Shown: piece by piece, positions 10,112 to 21,800 of the stretch | Numbering within the stretch: the first letter of the stretch is position 1 | How the letters are laid out: each line of letters begins with the position of its first letter | Source of the DNA: Scilla litardierei | Taxonomy: Eukaryota > Streptophyta > Magnoliopsida > Asparagales > Asparagaceae | Length of the DNA: 64,000 nucleotides | Direction: 5' to 3' | NCBI GenBank assembly: GCA_030789695.1 | Contig: CM061140.1 | Coordinates: forward strand, 84,196,422 to 84,260,421 | Program-made: the position numbers and the translations under genes | Notes under the pieces: generated by a model | Database searches by the model: none | Told to the model about the DNA's origin: nothing | What the model saw: only the letters and a program-made list of their open reading frames with translations

Positions 10112-10945
10112 TTATTCGTTATTAAAAGAACTTACCTCATCTTCATCATCTTGTGCCATAAAGCACATGTTGGCACTTTCATTTAGATCATCATCTTCAT
10201 CATCTGAAGAATCATCCCATGTTGCTGCAAATGCCTTTTTCATTTTGTCAAACCTCCTTTCTCTTCTAGATTGATCATTGTTGGAAGTTTTGAACTTTGC
10301 TTTGAGAAGTGGACAGTCTTTCTTCATATGTCCTGGCTTATTGCAATTAAAGCAGAGAGAGGAATCAGTATTCTTAGATTTAAAATTATTATACTTACCT
10401 TTCTGAAAGAATTTTCTGAAGTTTTTGGCAAAGAATGCCATATCATCATCTGAATCTTCATTATCTGATGTTGTGTTGAAGGCAAGTACTTTCTTCTTCT
10501 GTTCTGATTCTTCTTTCTGATCTTGTAATGTAACTTCATGGGCCATTAAGTTACCCATAAGATTTTCAACAGATAAAGTTGAAAGATCGTTGGCTTCTTC
10601 AATTGCAGTGATTTTTGGGCGCCATTCTGGAGTTAAAGCTTTAAGAATCTTGCGAACCTGCTCAAGAGAAGTGTAAGTTTTTCCAAGAGCATTTAAAGAA
10701 TTTATAATATAAGTAAACCTGGTGTTCATTTCTCCAATTGTCTCTTGATCCTTCATCTTGAACAATTCGAATTTGTGAACCAAAAAGGAAATCTTGGTTT
10801 CCTTCACTTTACTGGTTCCTTCATGAGTTACCTCAAGTATATGCCAAATTTCCTGAGCACTTTTGGCCTGAGATACTCGATTAAACTCATGTTTATCCAT
10901 AGCACAAAATAAAGCATTCATGGCCTTTGAGTTGTTGGTTTTTGC
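10112..10945 (-). pseudogene. Gag polyprotein, N-terminus in the gap
   Basis: The structural protein of the virus-like particle. The frame is open up to the gap edge at 10945 (AKTNNSKA precedes the Met at 10921), so the start is missing. Counting from that Met: residues 10-140 resemble the UBN2/Retrotran_gag domain (QAKSAQEIWHILEVTHEGT). A CCHC zinc knuckle, CFNCNKPGHMKKDC, is at 190-203 and should bind nucleic acid. Acidic stretches lie at 153-160 and 238-247. The frame ends at TAA (10112-10114), but coiled-coil Gag sequence continues in the same frame, so this stop is a nonsense mutation or an error rather than the natural end. Confidence 0.92.
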
Positions 10946-11445
10946 NNNNNNNNNNNNNNNNNNNNNNNNNNNNNNNNNNNNNNNNNNNNNNNNNNNNNNN
11001 NNNNNNNNNNNNNNNNNNNNNNNNNNNNNNNNNNNNNNNNNNNNNNNNNNNNNNNNNNNNNNNNNNNNNNNNNNNNNNNNNNNNNNNNNNNNNNNNNNNN
11101 NNNNNNNNNNNNNNNNNNNNNNNNNNNNNNNNNNNNNNNNNNNNNNNNNNNNNNNNNNNNNNNNNNNNNNNNNNNNNNNNNNNNNNNNNNNNNNNNNNNN
11201 NNNNNNNNNNNNNNNNNNNNNNNNNNNNNNNNNNNNNNNNNNNNNNNNNNNNNNNNNNNNNNNNNNNNNNNNNNNNNNNNNNNNNNNNNNNNNNNNNNNN
11301 NNNNNNNNNNNNNNNNNNNNNNNNNNNNNNNNNNNNNNNNNNNNNNNNNNNNNNNNNNNNNNNNNNNNNNNNNNNNNNNNNNNNNNNNNNNNNNNNNNNN
11401 NNNNNNNNNNNNNNNNNNNNNNNNNNNNNNNNNNNNNNNNNNNNN
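10946..11445. other. Assembly gap, exactly 500 N
   Basis: A run of 500 N. The round size marks a placeholder gap of unknown true length. It separates the Gag fragment from the satellite array, so the two sides are not proven to be adjacent or correctly oriented. Any translation crossing it is meaningless. Confidence 0.98.
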
Positions 11446-13014
11446 CCTAGCCACCCAAACCAGAGAAGGGCACGGGCCGGGCCACGCGCCCGCTCCCCCC
11501 TCAAGACCTCTGGGGCAGGGCCAACCCTAGCCACCCAAACCAGAGAAGGGCACAGGCTGGGCCACGCGCCCGCTCCCCCCCTCAAGACCTCTGGGCAGGG
11601 CCAACCCTAGCCACCCAATCCAGAGAAGGACACGGGCCGGGCCACACGCCCGCTCCCCCCCTCAAGACCTCTGGGGCAGGGCCAACCCTAGCCACCCAAA
11701 CCAGAAAAGGGCACGGGCTGGGCCACGCGCCCGCTCCCCCCCTCAAGACCTCTGGGGCAGGGCCAACCCTAGCCACCCAAACCAGAGAAGGGCACGGGCC
11801 GGGCCACGCGCCCGCTCCCCCCCTCAAGACCTCTGGGGCAGGGCCAACCCTAGCCACCCAAACCAGAGAAGGGCACGGGCCGGGCCACGCGCCCGCTCCC
11901 CCACTCAAGACCTCTGGGGCAGGGCCAACTCTAGCCACCCAAACCAGGGAATGGCACGGGCTGGGCCACGTGCCCCCTCCCCCCCTCAAGACCTCTGGGG
12001 CAGGGCCAACCCTAGCCACCCCAAACCAGTGAAGGGCAGGGGCCGGGCCACGTGCCCCCTCCCCCCTCAAGACCTCTGGGGCAGGGCCAACCCTAGCCAC
12101 CCAAACCAGAGAAGGGCACGGGCCGGGCCACGCGCCCGTTCCCCCCCTCAAGACCTCTGGGGCAGGGCCAACCCTAGCCACCCAAACCAGAGAAGGGCAC
12201 GGGCCGGGCCACACGCCTGCTCCCCCCTCAAGACCTCTGGGGCAGGGCCAACCCTAGCCACCCAAACCAGAGAAGGGCACGGGCCGGGCCACGCGCCCGT
12301 TCCCCCCCTCAAGACCTCTGGGGCAGGGCCAACCCTAGCCACCCAAACCAGAGAAGGGCACGGGCCGGGCCACGCGCCTGCTCCCCCCTCAAGACCTCTG
12401 GGGCAGAGCCAACCCTAGCCACCCAAACCAGAGAAGGGCACGGGCCGGGCCACGTGCCCCCTCCCCCCTCAAGACCTCTGGGGCAGGGCCAACCCTAGCC
12501 ACCCAAACCAGAGAAGGGCACGGGCCGGGCCACGCGCCCGCTCCCCCCCTCAAGACCTCTGGGGCAGGGCCAACCCTAGCCACCCAAACCAGAGAAGGGC
12601 ACGGGCCGGGCCACGCGCCCGCGCCCCCCCTGAAGACCTCTTGGGCAGGGCCAACCCTAGCCACCCAAACCAGAGAAGGGCACGGGCCGGGCCACGCGCC
12701 CGCTCCCCCCCTCAAGACCTCTGCGGCAGGGCCAACCCTAGCCACCCAAACCAGAGAAGGGCACAGGCCGGGCCACGCGCCCGCTCCCCCCTCAAGACCT
12801 CTGGGGCAGGGCCAACCGTAGCCACCCAAACCAGCGAAGGGCACGGGCCGGGCCACGCGCCCGCTCCCCCCCTCAAGACCTCTGGGGCAGGGCCAACCCT
12901 AGCCACCCAAACCAGAGAAGGGCACGGGCCGGGCCACGCGCCCGCTCCCCCACTCAAGACCTCTGGGGCAGGGCCAACCCTAGCCACCCAAACCAGGGAA
13001 TGGCATGGGCCGGG

Positions 13015-13520
13015 CCACGCGCCCGTTCCCCCCCTCAAGACCTCTGGGGCAGGGCCAACCCTAGCCACCCAAACCAGAGAAGGGCACGGGCCGGGCCACG
13101 CGCCTGCTCCCCCCTCAAGACCTCTGGGGCAGGGCCAACCCTAGCCACCCAAACCAGAGAAGGGCACGGGCCGGGCCACGCGCCCGTTCCCCCCCTCAAG
13201 ACCTCTGGGGCAGGGCGAACCCTAGCCACCCAAACCAGAGAAGGGCACGGGCCGGGCCACGCGCCTGCTCCCCCCTCAAGACCTCTGGGGCAGGGCCAAC
13301 CCTAGCCACCCAAACCAGAGAAGGGCACGGGCCGGGCCACGCGCCCGTTCCCCCCCCTCAAGACCTCTGGGGCAGGGCCAACCCTAGCCACCCAAACCAG
13401 AGAAGGGCACGGGCCGGGCCACGCGCCTGCTCCCCCCTCAAGACCTCTAGGGCAGGGCCAACCCTAGCCACCCAAACCAGAGAAGGGCACGGGCCGGGCC
13501 ACGCGCCCGTTCCCCCCCTC
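13015..13520. repeat. 161-bp dimeric higher-order repeat, block 1
   Basis: Monomers with CGCCCGTTCCCC (81 bp) and CGCCTGCTCCCCCC (80 bp) alternate for three rounds with a 161-162-bp period. Similar alternation occurs near 12130-12400. Confidence 0.85.
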
Positions 13521-16094
13521 AAGACCTCTGGGGCAGGGCCAACCCTAGCCACCCAAACCAGAGAAGGGCACGGGCCGGGCCACGCGATCGCTCCCCCCCT
13601 CAAGACCTCTGGGCAGGGCCAACCCTAGCCACCCAATCCAGAGAACGGCACGGGCCGGGCCACGAGCCCGCTCCCCCCCTCAAGACCTCTGGGGCAGGGC
13701 CAACCCTAGCCACCCAAACCAGAGAAGGGAACGGGCCGGGCCACGCGCCCGCTCCCCCCCCTCAAGACCTCTGCGGCAATGCCAACCCTAGCCACCCAAA
13801 CCAGAGAAGGGCACGGGCCGGGCCACGCACCCGCTCCCCCCCTCAAGACCTCTGGAGCAGGGCCAACCTTAGCCACCCAAACCAGCGAAGGGCACGGGCC
13901 AGGCCACGCGCCCGCTCCCCCCCTCAAGACCTCTGGGGCATGGCCAACCCTAGCCACCCAAACCAGAGAAGGGCACGGGCCGGGCCACGCGCCCGCTCCC
14001 CCTCTCAAGACCTCTGGGGCAGGGCCAACCCTAGCCACCCAAACCAGAGAAGGGCACAGGCCGGGCCACGCGCCCGCTCCCCCCCCTCAAGACCTCTGGG
14101 GCAGGGCCAACCCTAGCCACCCAAACCAGAGAAGGGCACGGGCCGGGCCACGCGCCCGCTCCCCCACTCAAGACCTCTGGGGCAGGGCCAACCTTAGCCA
14201 CCCAAACCAGGGAATGGCACGGGCCGGGCCACGTGCCCCCTCCCCCCCTCAAGACCTCTGGGGCAGGGCCAACCCTAGCCACCCAAACCAGAGAAGGGCA
14301 CAGGCCGGGCCACGCACCCCCTCCCCCCCTCAAGACCTCTGGGGCAGGGACAACCCTAGCCACCCAAACCAGAGAAGGGCACGGGCCGGGCCACGCGCCC
14401 GCTCCCTCCCTCAAGACCTCTGGGGCAGGGCCAACCCTAGCCACCCAAACCAGAGAAGGGCACGGGCCGGGCCACGCGCCCGCTCCCCCCCTCAAGACCT
14501 CTGGGGCAGGGCCAACCCTAGCCACCCAAACCAGAGAAGGGCACGGGCCGGGCCACGCGCCCGCTCCCCCCCTCAAGACCTCTGGGGCAGGGCCAACCCT
14601 AGCCTCCCAAACCAGAGAAGGGCACGGGCCGGGCCACGCGCCCGCTCCCCCCCTCAAGACCTCTGGGGCTGGGAAAACCCTAGCCACCCAAACCAGGGAA
14701 GGGCACGGGCCGGGCCACGCGCCCGCTCCCCCCTCAAGACCTCTGGGGCAGGGCCAACCCTAGCCACCCAAACTAGAGAAGGGCACAGGCTGGGCCACGC
14801 GCCCGCTCCCCCCCCTCAAGACCTCTGGGCAGGGCCAACCCTAGCCACCCAATCCAGAGAAGGACACGGGCCGGGCCACGCGCCCGCTCCCCCCCTCAAG
14901 ACCTCTGGGGCAGGGCCAACCCTAGCCACCCAAACCAGAGAAGGGCACGGGCTGGGCCACGCGCCTGCTCCCCCCCTCAAGACCTCTGGGGCAGGGCCAA
15001 CCCTAGCCACCCAAACCAGAGAAGGGCACGGGCGAGGGCACGCGCCCGCTCCCCCCCTCAAGACCTCTGGGGCAGGGCCAACCCTAGCCACCCAAACCAG
15101 AGAAGGGCACGGGCCGGGCCACGCGCCCGCTCCCCCACTCAAGACCTCTGGGGCAGGGCCAACCCTAGCCACCCAAACCAGGGAATGGCACGGGCCGGGC
15201 CACGTGCCCCCTCCCCCCCTCAAGACCTCTGGGGCAGGGCCAACCCTAGCCACCCAAACCAGAGAAGGGCACGGGCCGGGCCACGCGCCCGCTCCCCCCC
15301 CTCAAGACCTCTGGGGCAGGGCCAACCCTAGCCACCCAAACCAGAGAAGGGCACGGGCCGGGCCACGCGCCCGCTCCCCCCCTCAAGACCTCTGGGGCAG
15401 GGCCAACCCTAGCCACCCAAACCAGCGAAGGGCACGGGCCGGGCCACGCGCCCGCTCCCCCCCTCAAGACCTCTGGGGCAGGGCCAACCCTAGCCACCCA
15501 AACCAGAGAAGGGCACGGGCCGGGCCACGCGCCCGCGCCCCCCCCTCAAGACCTCTTGGGCAGGGCCAACCCTAGCCACCCAAACCAGAGAAGGGCACGG
15601 GCCGGGCCACGCGCCCGCTCCCCCCCTCAAGACCTCTGCAGCAGGGCCAACCCTAGCCACCCTAACCAGAGAAGGGCACGGGCCGGGCCACGCGCCCGCT
15701 CCCCCCCTCAAGACCTCTGGGGCAGGGCCAACCTTAGCCACCCAAACCAGCGAAGGGCACGGGCCGGGCCACGCGCCCGCTCCCCCCCTCAAGACCTCTG
15801 GGGCAGGGCCAACCCTAGCCACCCAAACCAGAGAAGGGCACGGGCCGGGCCACGCGCCCGCTCCCCCACTCAAGACCTCTGGGGCAGGGCCAACCCTAGC
15901 CACCCAAACCAGGAATTGGCATGGGCCGGGCCACGTGCCCCCTCCCCCCCTCAAGACCTCTGGGGCAGGGCCAACCCTAGCCACCCAAACCAGAGAAGGG
16001 CATGGGCCGGGCCACGTGCCCCCTCCCCCCCTCAAGACCTCTGGGGCAGGGCCAACCCTAGCCACCCAAACCAGAGAAGGGCAAGGGCCGGGCC

Positions 16095-16520
16095 ACGCGC
16101 CCGTTCCCCCCCTCAAGACCTCTGGGGCAGGGCCAACCCTAGCCACCCAAACCAGAGAAGGGCACGGGCCGGGCCACGCGCCTGCTCCCCCCTCAAGACC
16201 TCTGGGGCAGGGCCAACCCTAGCCACCCAAACCAGAGAAGGGCACGGGCCGGGCCACGCGCCCGTTCCCCCCCTCAAGACCTCTGGGGCAGGGCCAACCC
16301 TAGCCACCCAAACCAGAGAAGGGCACGGGCCGGGCCACGCGCCTGCTCCCCCCTCAAGACCTCTGGGGCAGGGCCAACCCTAGCCACCCAAACCAGAGAA
16401 GGGCACGGGCCGGGCCACGCGCCCGTTCCCCCCCTCAAGACCTCTGGGGCAGGGCCAACCCTAGCCACCCAAACCAGAGAAGGGCACGGGCCGGGCCACG
16501 CGCCTGCTCCCCCCTCAAGA
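16095..16520. repeat. 161-bp dimeric higher-order repeat, block 2
   Basis: Three rounds of the same CCCGTT / CCTGCT monomer pair; the CCCGTT members fall at about 16100, 16261 and 16422, exactly 161 bp apart. Confidence 0.88.
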
Positions 16521-18343
16521 CCTCTGGGGCAGGGCCAACCCTAGCCACCCAAACCAGAGAAGGGCACGGGCCGGGCCACGTGCCCCCTCCCCCCCTCAAG
16601 ACCTCTTGGGCAGGGCCAACCCTAGCCACCCAAACCAGAGAAGGGCACGGGCCGGGCCACGCGCCCGCTCCCCCCCTCAAGACCTCTGGGGCAGGGCCAA
16701 CCCTAGCCACCCAAACCAGAGAAGGGCACGGGCCGGTCCACGCGCCCGCGCCCCCCCTCAAGACCTCTTGGGCAGGGCCAACCCTAGCCACCCAAACCAG
16801 AGAAGGGCACGGGCCGGGCCACGCGCCCGCTCCCCCCCTCAAGACCTCTGCGGCAGGGCCAACCCTAGCCACCCAAACCAGAGAAGGGCACGGGCCGGGC
16901 CACGCTCCCGCTCCCCCCCTCAAGACCTCTGGGGCAGGGCCAACCTTAGCCACCCAAACCAGCGAAGGGCACGGGCCGGGCCACGCGCCCGCTCCCCCCC
17001 TCAAGACCTCTGGGGCAGGGCCAACCCTAGCCACCCAAACCAGAGAAGGGCACGGGCCGGGCCACGCGCCCGCTCCCCCTCTCAAGACCTCTGGGGCAGG
17101 GCCAACCCTAGCCACCCAAACCAGAGAAGGGCACAGGCCGGGCCACGCGCCCGCTCCCCCCCTCAAGACCTCTGGGGCAGGGCCAACCCAAGCCACCCAA
17201 ACCAGAGAAGGGCACGGGCCGGGCCACGCCCCGCTCCCCCGCTCAAGACCTCTGGGGCAGGGCCAACCCTAGCCACCCAAACCAGGGAATGGCACGGGCC
17301 GGGCCACGTGCCCCCTCCCCCCCTTAAGACCTCTGGGGCAGGGCCAACCCTAGCCACCCAAACCAGAGAAGGGCACAGGCCGGGCCACGCACCCCCTCCC
17401 CCCCTCAAGACCTCTGGGGCAGGGACAACCCTAGCCACCCAAACCAGAGAAGGGCACGGGCCGGGCCACGCGCCCGCTCCCCCCCTCAAGACCTCTGGGG
17501 CAGGGCCAACCCTAGCCACCCAAACCAGAGAAGGGCACGGGCCGGGCCACGCGCCCGCTCCCCCCCTCAAGACCTCTGGGGCAGGGCCAACCCTAGCCAC
17601 CCAAACCAGAGAAGGGCACGGGCCGGGCCACGCGCCCGCTCCCCCCCCTCAAGACCTCTGGGGCAGGGCCAACCCTAGCCTCCCAAACCAGAGAAGGGCA
17701 CGGGCCGGGCCACGCGCCCGCTCCCCCCCCTCAAGACCTCTGGGGCTGGGACAACCCTAGCCACCCAAACCAGAGAAGGGCACGGGCCGGGCCACGCGCC
17801 CGCTCCCCCCTCAAGACCTCTGGGGCAGGGCCAACCCTAGCCACCCAAACCAGAGAAGGGCACAGGCTGGGCCACGCGCCCGCTCCCCCCCCCCCTCAAG
17901 ACCTCTGGGCAGGGCCAACCCAAGCCACCCAATCCAGAGAAGGACACGGGCCGGGCCACGCGCCCGCTCCACCCCTCAAGACCTCTGGGGCAGGGCCAAC
18001 CCTAGCCACCCAAACCAGAGAAGGGCACGGGCTGGGCCACGCGCCCGCTCCCCCCCTCAAGACCTCTGGGGCTGGGCCAACCCTAGCCACCCAAACCAGA
18101 GAAGGGCACGGGCTAGGGCACGCGCCCGCTCCCCCCCTCAAGACCTCTGGGGCAGGGCCAACCCTAGCCACCCAAACCAGAGAAGGGCACGGGCCGGGCC
18201 ACGCGCCCGCTCCCCCACTCAAGACCTCTGTGGCAGGGCCAACCCTAGCCACCCAAACCAGGGAATGGCACGGGCCGGGCCACATGCCCCCTCCCCCCTC
18301 AAGACCTCTGGGGCAGGGCCAACCCTAGCCACCCAAACCAGAG

Positions 18344-18830
18344 AAGGGCAAGGGCCGGGCCACGTGCCCCCTCCCCCCCTCAAGACCTCTGGGGCAGGGC
18401 CAAACCTAGCCACCCAAACCAGAGAAGGGCAGGGGCCGGGCCACGCGCCCGTTCCCCCCCTCAAGACCTCTGGGGCAGGGCCAACCCTAGCCACCCAAAC
18501 CAGAGAAGGGCACGGGCCGGGCCACGCGCCCGTTCCCCCCCTCAAGACCTCTGGGGCAGGGCCAACCCTAGCCACCCAAACCAGAGAAGGGCAAGGGCCG
18601 GGCCACGTGCCCCCTCCCCCCCTCAAGACCTCTGGGGCAGGGCCAAACCTAGCCACCCAAACCAGAGAAGGGCAGGGGCCGGGCCACGCGCCCGTTCCCC
18701 CCCTCAAGACCTCTGGGGCAGGGCCAACCCTAGCCACCCAAACCAGAGAAGGGCACGGGCCGGGCCACGCGCCCGTTCCCCCCCTCAAGACCTCTGGGGC
18801 AGGGCCAACCCTAGCCACCCAAACCAGAGA
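18344..18830. repeat. 243-bp trimeric higher-order repeat, two copies
   Basis: A three-monomer unit is repeated exactly 243 bp apart: GCAAGGGCC at 18348 and 18591, and GCCAAACCTAG at 18400 and 18643. The order is a CACGTG-type monomer followed by two CCCGTT-type monomers. Confidence 0.85.
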
Positions 18831-18899
18831 AGGGCACGGGCCGGGCCACGCGCCTGCTCCCCCCTCAAGACCTCTGGGGCAGGGCCAACCCTAGCCACC

Positions 18900-21800
18900 C
18901 AAACCAGAGAAGGGCACGGGCCGGGCCACGTGCCCCCTCCCCCCCTCAAGACCTCTGGGGCAGGGCCAACCCTAGCCACCCAAACCAGAGAAGGGCACGG
19001 GCCGGGCCACGCGCCCGCTCCCCCCCTCAAAACCTCTGGGGCAGGGCCAAACCTAGCCACCCAAACAAGAGAAGGGCACGGGCCGGGCCCCGCGCCCGCG
19101 CCCCCCCTCAAGACCTCTTGGGCAGGGCCAACCCTAGCCACCCAAACCAGAGAAGGGCACGGGCCGGGCCACGCGCCCGCTCCCCCCCTCAAGACCTCTG
19201 CGGCAGGGCCAACCCTAGCCACCCAAACCAGAGAAGGGCACGGGCCGGGCCACGCGCCCGCTCCCCCCCTCAAGACCTCTGGGGCAGGGCCAACCGTAGC
19301 CACCCAAACCAGCGAAGGGCACGGGCCGGGCCACGTGCCCGCTCCCCCCCTCAAGACCTCTGGGGCAGGGCCAACCCTAGCCACCCAAACTAGAGAAGGG
19401 CACGGGCCGGGCCACGCGCCCGCTCCCCCACTCAAGACCTCTGGGGCAGGGCCAACCCTAGCCACCCAAACCAGGGAATGGCACGGGCCGGGCCACGTGC
19501 CCCCTCCCCCCCTCAAGACCTCTGGGGCAGGGCCAACCCTAGCCACCCAAACCAGAGAAGGGCATGGGCCGGGCCACGTGCCCCCTCCCCCCCTCAAGAC
19601 CTCTGGGGCAGGGCCAACCCTAGCCACCCAAACCAGAAAAGGGCATGGGCCGGGCCACGCGCCCGTTCCCCCCCTCAAGACCTCTGGGGCAGGGCCAACC
19701 CTAGCCACCCAAACCAGAGAAGGGCACGGGCCGGGCCACGCGCCTGCTCCCCCCTCAAGACCTCTGGGGCAGGGCCAACCCTAGCCACCCAAACCAGAGA
19801 AGGGCACGGGTCGGGCCACGCGCCTGCTCCCCCCTCAAGACCTCTGGGGCAGGGCCAACCCTAGCCACCCAAACCAGAGAAGGGCACGGGCCGGGCCACG
19901 CGCCCGCTTCCCCCCCTCAAGACCTCTGGGGCAGGGCCAACCCTAGCCACCCAAACCAGAGAAGGGCACGGGCCGGGCCACGCGCCCGCTCCCCCACTCA
20001 AGACCTCTGGGGCAGGGCCAACCCTAGCCACCCAAACCAGGGAATGGCACGGGCCGGGACACATGCCCCCTCCCCCCCTCAAGACCTCTGAGGCAGGGCC
20101 AACCCTAGCCACCCAAACCAGAGAAGGGCACGGGCCGGGCCACGCGCCCGCTCCCCCCCTCAAGACCTCTGGGGCAGGGCCAACCCTAGCCACCCAAACC
20201 AGAGAAGGGCACGGGCCGGGCCACGCGCCCGCTCCCCCCCTCAAGACCTCTGGGGCAGGGCCAACCGTAGCCACCCAAACCAGCGAAGGGCACGGGCCGG
20301 GCCACGCGCCCGCTCCCCCCCCTCAAGACCTCTGGGGCAGGGCCAACCCTAGCCACCCAAACCAGAGAAGGGCACGGGCCGGGCCACGCGCCCGCGCCCC
20401 CCCTCAAGACCTCTTGGGCAGGGCCAACCCTAGCCACCCAAACCAGAGAAGGGCACCGGCCGGGCCACGCGCCCGCTCCCCCCCTCAAGACCTCGGGGGC
20501 AGGGCCAACCTTAGCCACCCAAACCTGCGAAGGGCACGGGCCGGGCCACGCGCCCGCTCCCCCCCTCAAGACCTCTGGGGCAGGGCCAACCCTAGCCACC
20601 CAAACCAGAGAAGGGCACGGGCCGGGCCACGCGCCGGCTCCCCCCTCAAGACCTCTGGGGCAGGGCCAACCCTAGCCACCCAAACCAGAGAAGGGCACGG
20701 GCCGGGCCACGTGCCCCCTCCCCCCCTCAAGACCTCTGGGGCAGGGCCAACCCTAGCCACCCAAACCAGAGAAGGGCACGGGCCGGGCCACGCGCCCGCT
20801 CCCCCCCCTCAAGACCTCTGGGGCAGGGCCAAACCTAGCCACCCAAACAAGAGAAGGGCACGGGCCGGGCCCCGCGCCCGCGCCCCCCCTCAAGACCTCT
20901 TGGGCAGGGCCAACCCTAGCCACCCAAACCAGAGAAGGGCACGGGCCGGGCCACGCGCCCGCTCCCCCCCTCAAGACCTCTGCGGCAGGGCCAACCCTAG
21001 CCACCCAAACCAGAGAAGGGCACGGGCCGGGCCACGCGCCCGCTCCCCCCCTCAAGACCTCTGGGGCAGGGCCAACCTTAGCCACCCAAACCAGCGAAGG
21101 GCACGGGCCGGGCCACGTGCCTGCTCCCCCCCTCAAGACCTCTGGGGCAGGGCCAACCCTAGCCACCCAAACCAGAGAAGGGCACGGGCCGGGCCACGCG
21201 CCCGCTCCCCCACTCAAGACCTCTGGGGCAGGGCCAACCCTAGCCACCCAAACCAGGGAATGGCACGGGCCGGGCCACGTGCCCCCTCCCCCCCTCAAGA
21301 CCTCTGGGGCAGGGCCAACCCTAGCCACCCAAACCAGAGAAGGGCATGGGCCGGGCCACGTGCCCCCTCCCCCCCTCAAGACCTCTGGGGCAGGGCCAAC
21401 CCAAGCCACCCAAACCAGAGAAGGGCATGGGCCGGGCCACGCGCCCGTTCCCCCCCTCAAGACCTCTGGGTCAGGGCCAACCCTAGCCACCCAAACCAGA
21501 GAAGGGCACGGGCCGGGCCACGCGCCTGCTCCCCCCTCAAGACCTCTGGGGCAGGGCCAACCCTAGCCACCCAAACCAGAGAAGGGCACGGGCCGGGCCA
21601 CGCGCCTGCTCCCCCCTCAAGACCTCTGGGGCAGGGCCAACCCTAGCCACCCAAACCAGAGAAGGGCACGGGCCGGGCCACGCGCCCGTTCCCCCCCTCA
21701 AGACCTCTGGGGCAGGGCCAACCCTAGCCACCCAAACCAGAGAAGGGCACGGGCCGGGCCACGCGCCCGCTCCCCCACTCAAGACCTCTGGGGCAGGGCC

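Larger units (their letters stand above)
1805..10945 (-). mobile_element. Ty1/copia LTR retrotransposon, SIRE/Maximus-like, 5' part missing
   Basis: A minus-strand LTR retrotransposon. From right to left it shows gag with a CCHC knuckle, an aspartic protease, an integrase with an HHCC finger and DD35E triad, then reverse transcriptase (YVDD) and RNase H. Integrase before RT is the Ty1/copia order. After pol come a spacer, an extra ORF of 386 codons, four AGGGGGAG polypurine boxes and a 1.3 kb 3' LTR. The long LTR, extra ORF between pol and LTR, and repeated polypurine boxes fit the SIRE/Maximus (Sirevirus) lineage. The gag N-terminus, leader, primer-binding site and 5' LTR would lie in or beyond the N gap at 10946. 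Gag-pol has stops near 10112, 9400 and 9256 and frame changes near 9440, 8693, 7917 and 6528, so this copy looks non-autonomous as assembled. Lineage is inferred from layout, not from a tree. Confidence 0.93.

Noticed and set aside
10893..11610. Open frames crossing the N gap
   Set aside because: They consist mostly of undefined residues and join Gag to satellite; they exist only because N is not read as a stop.
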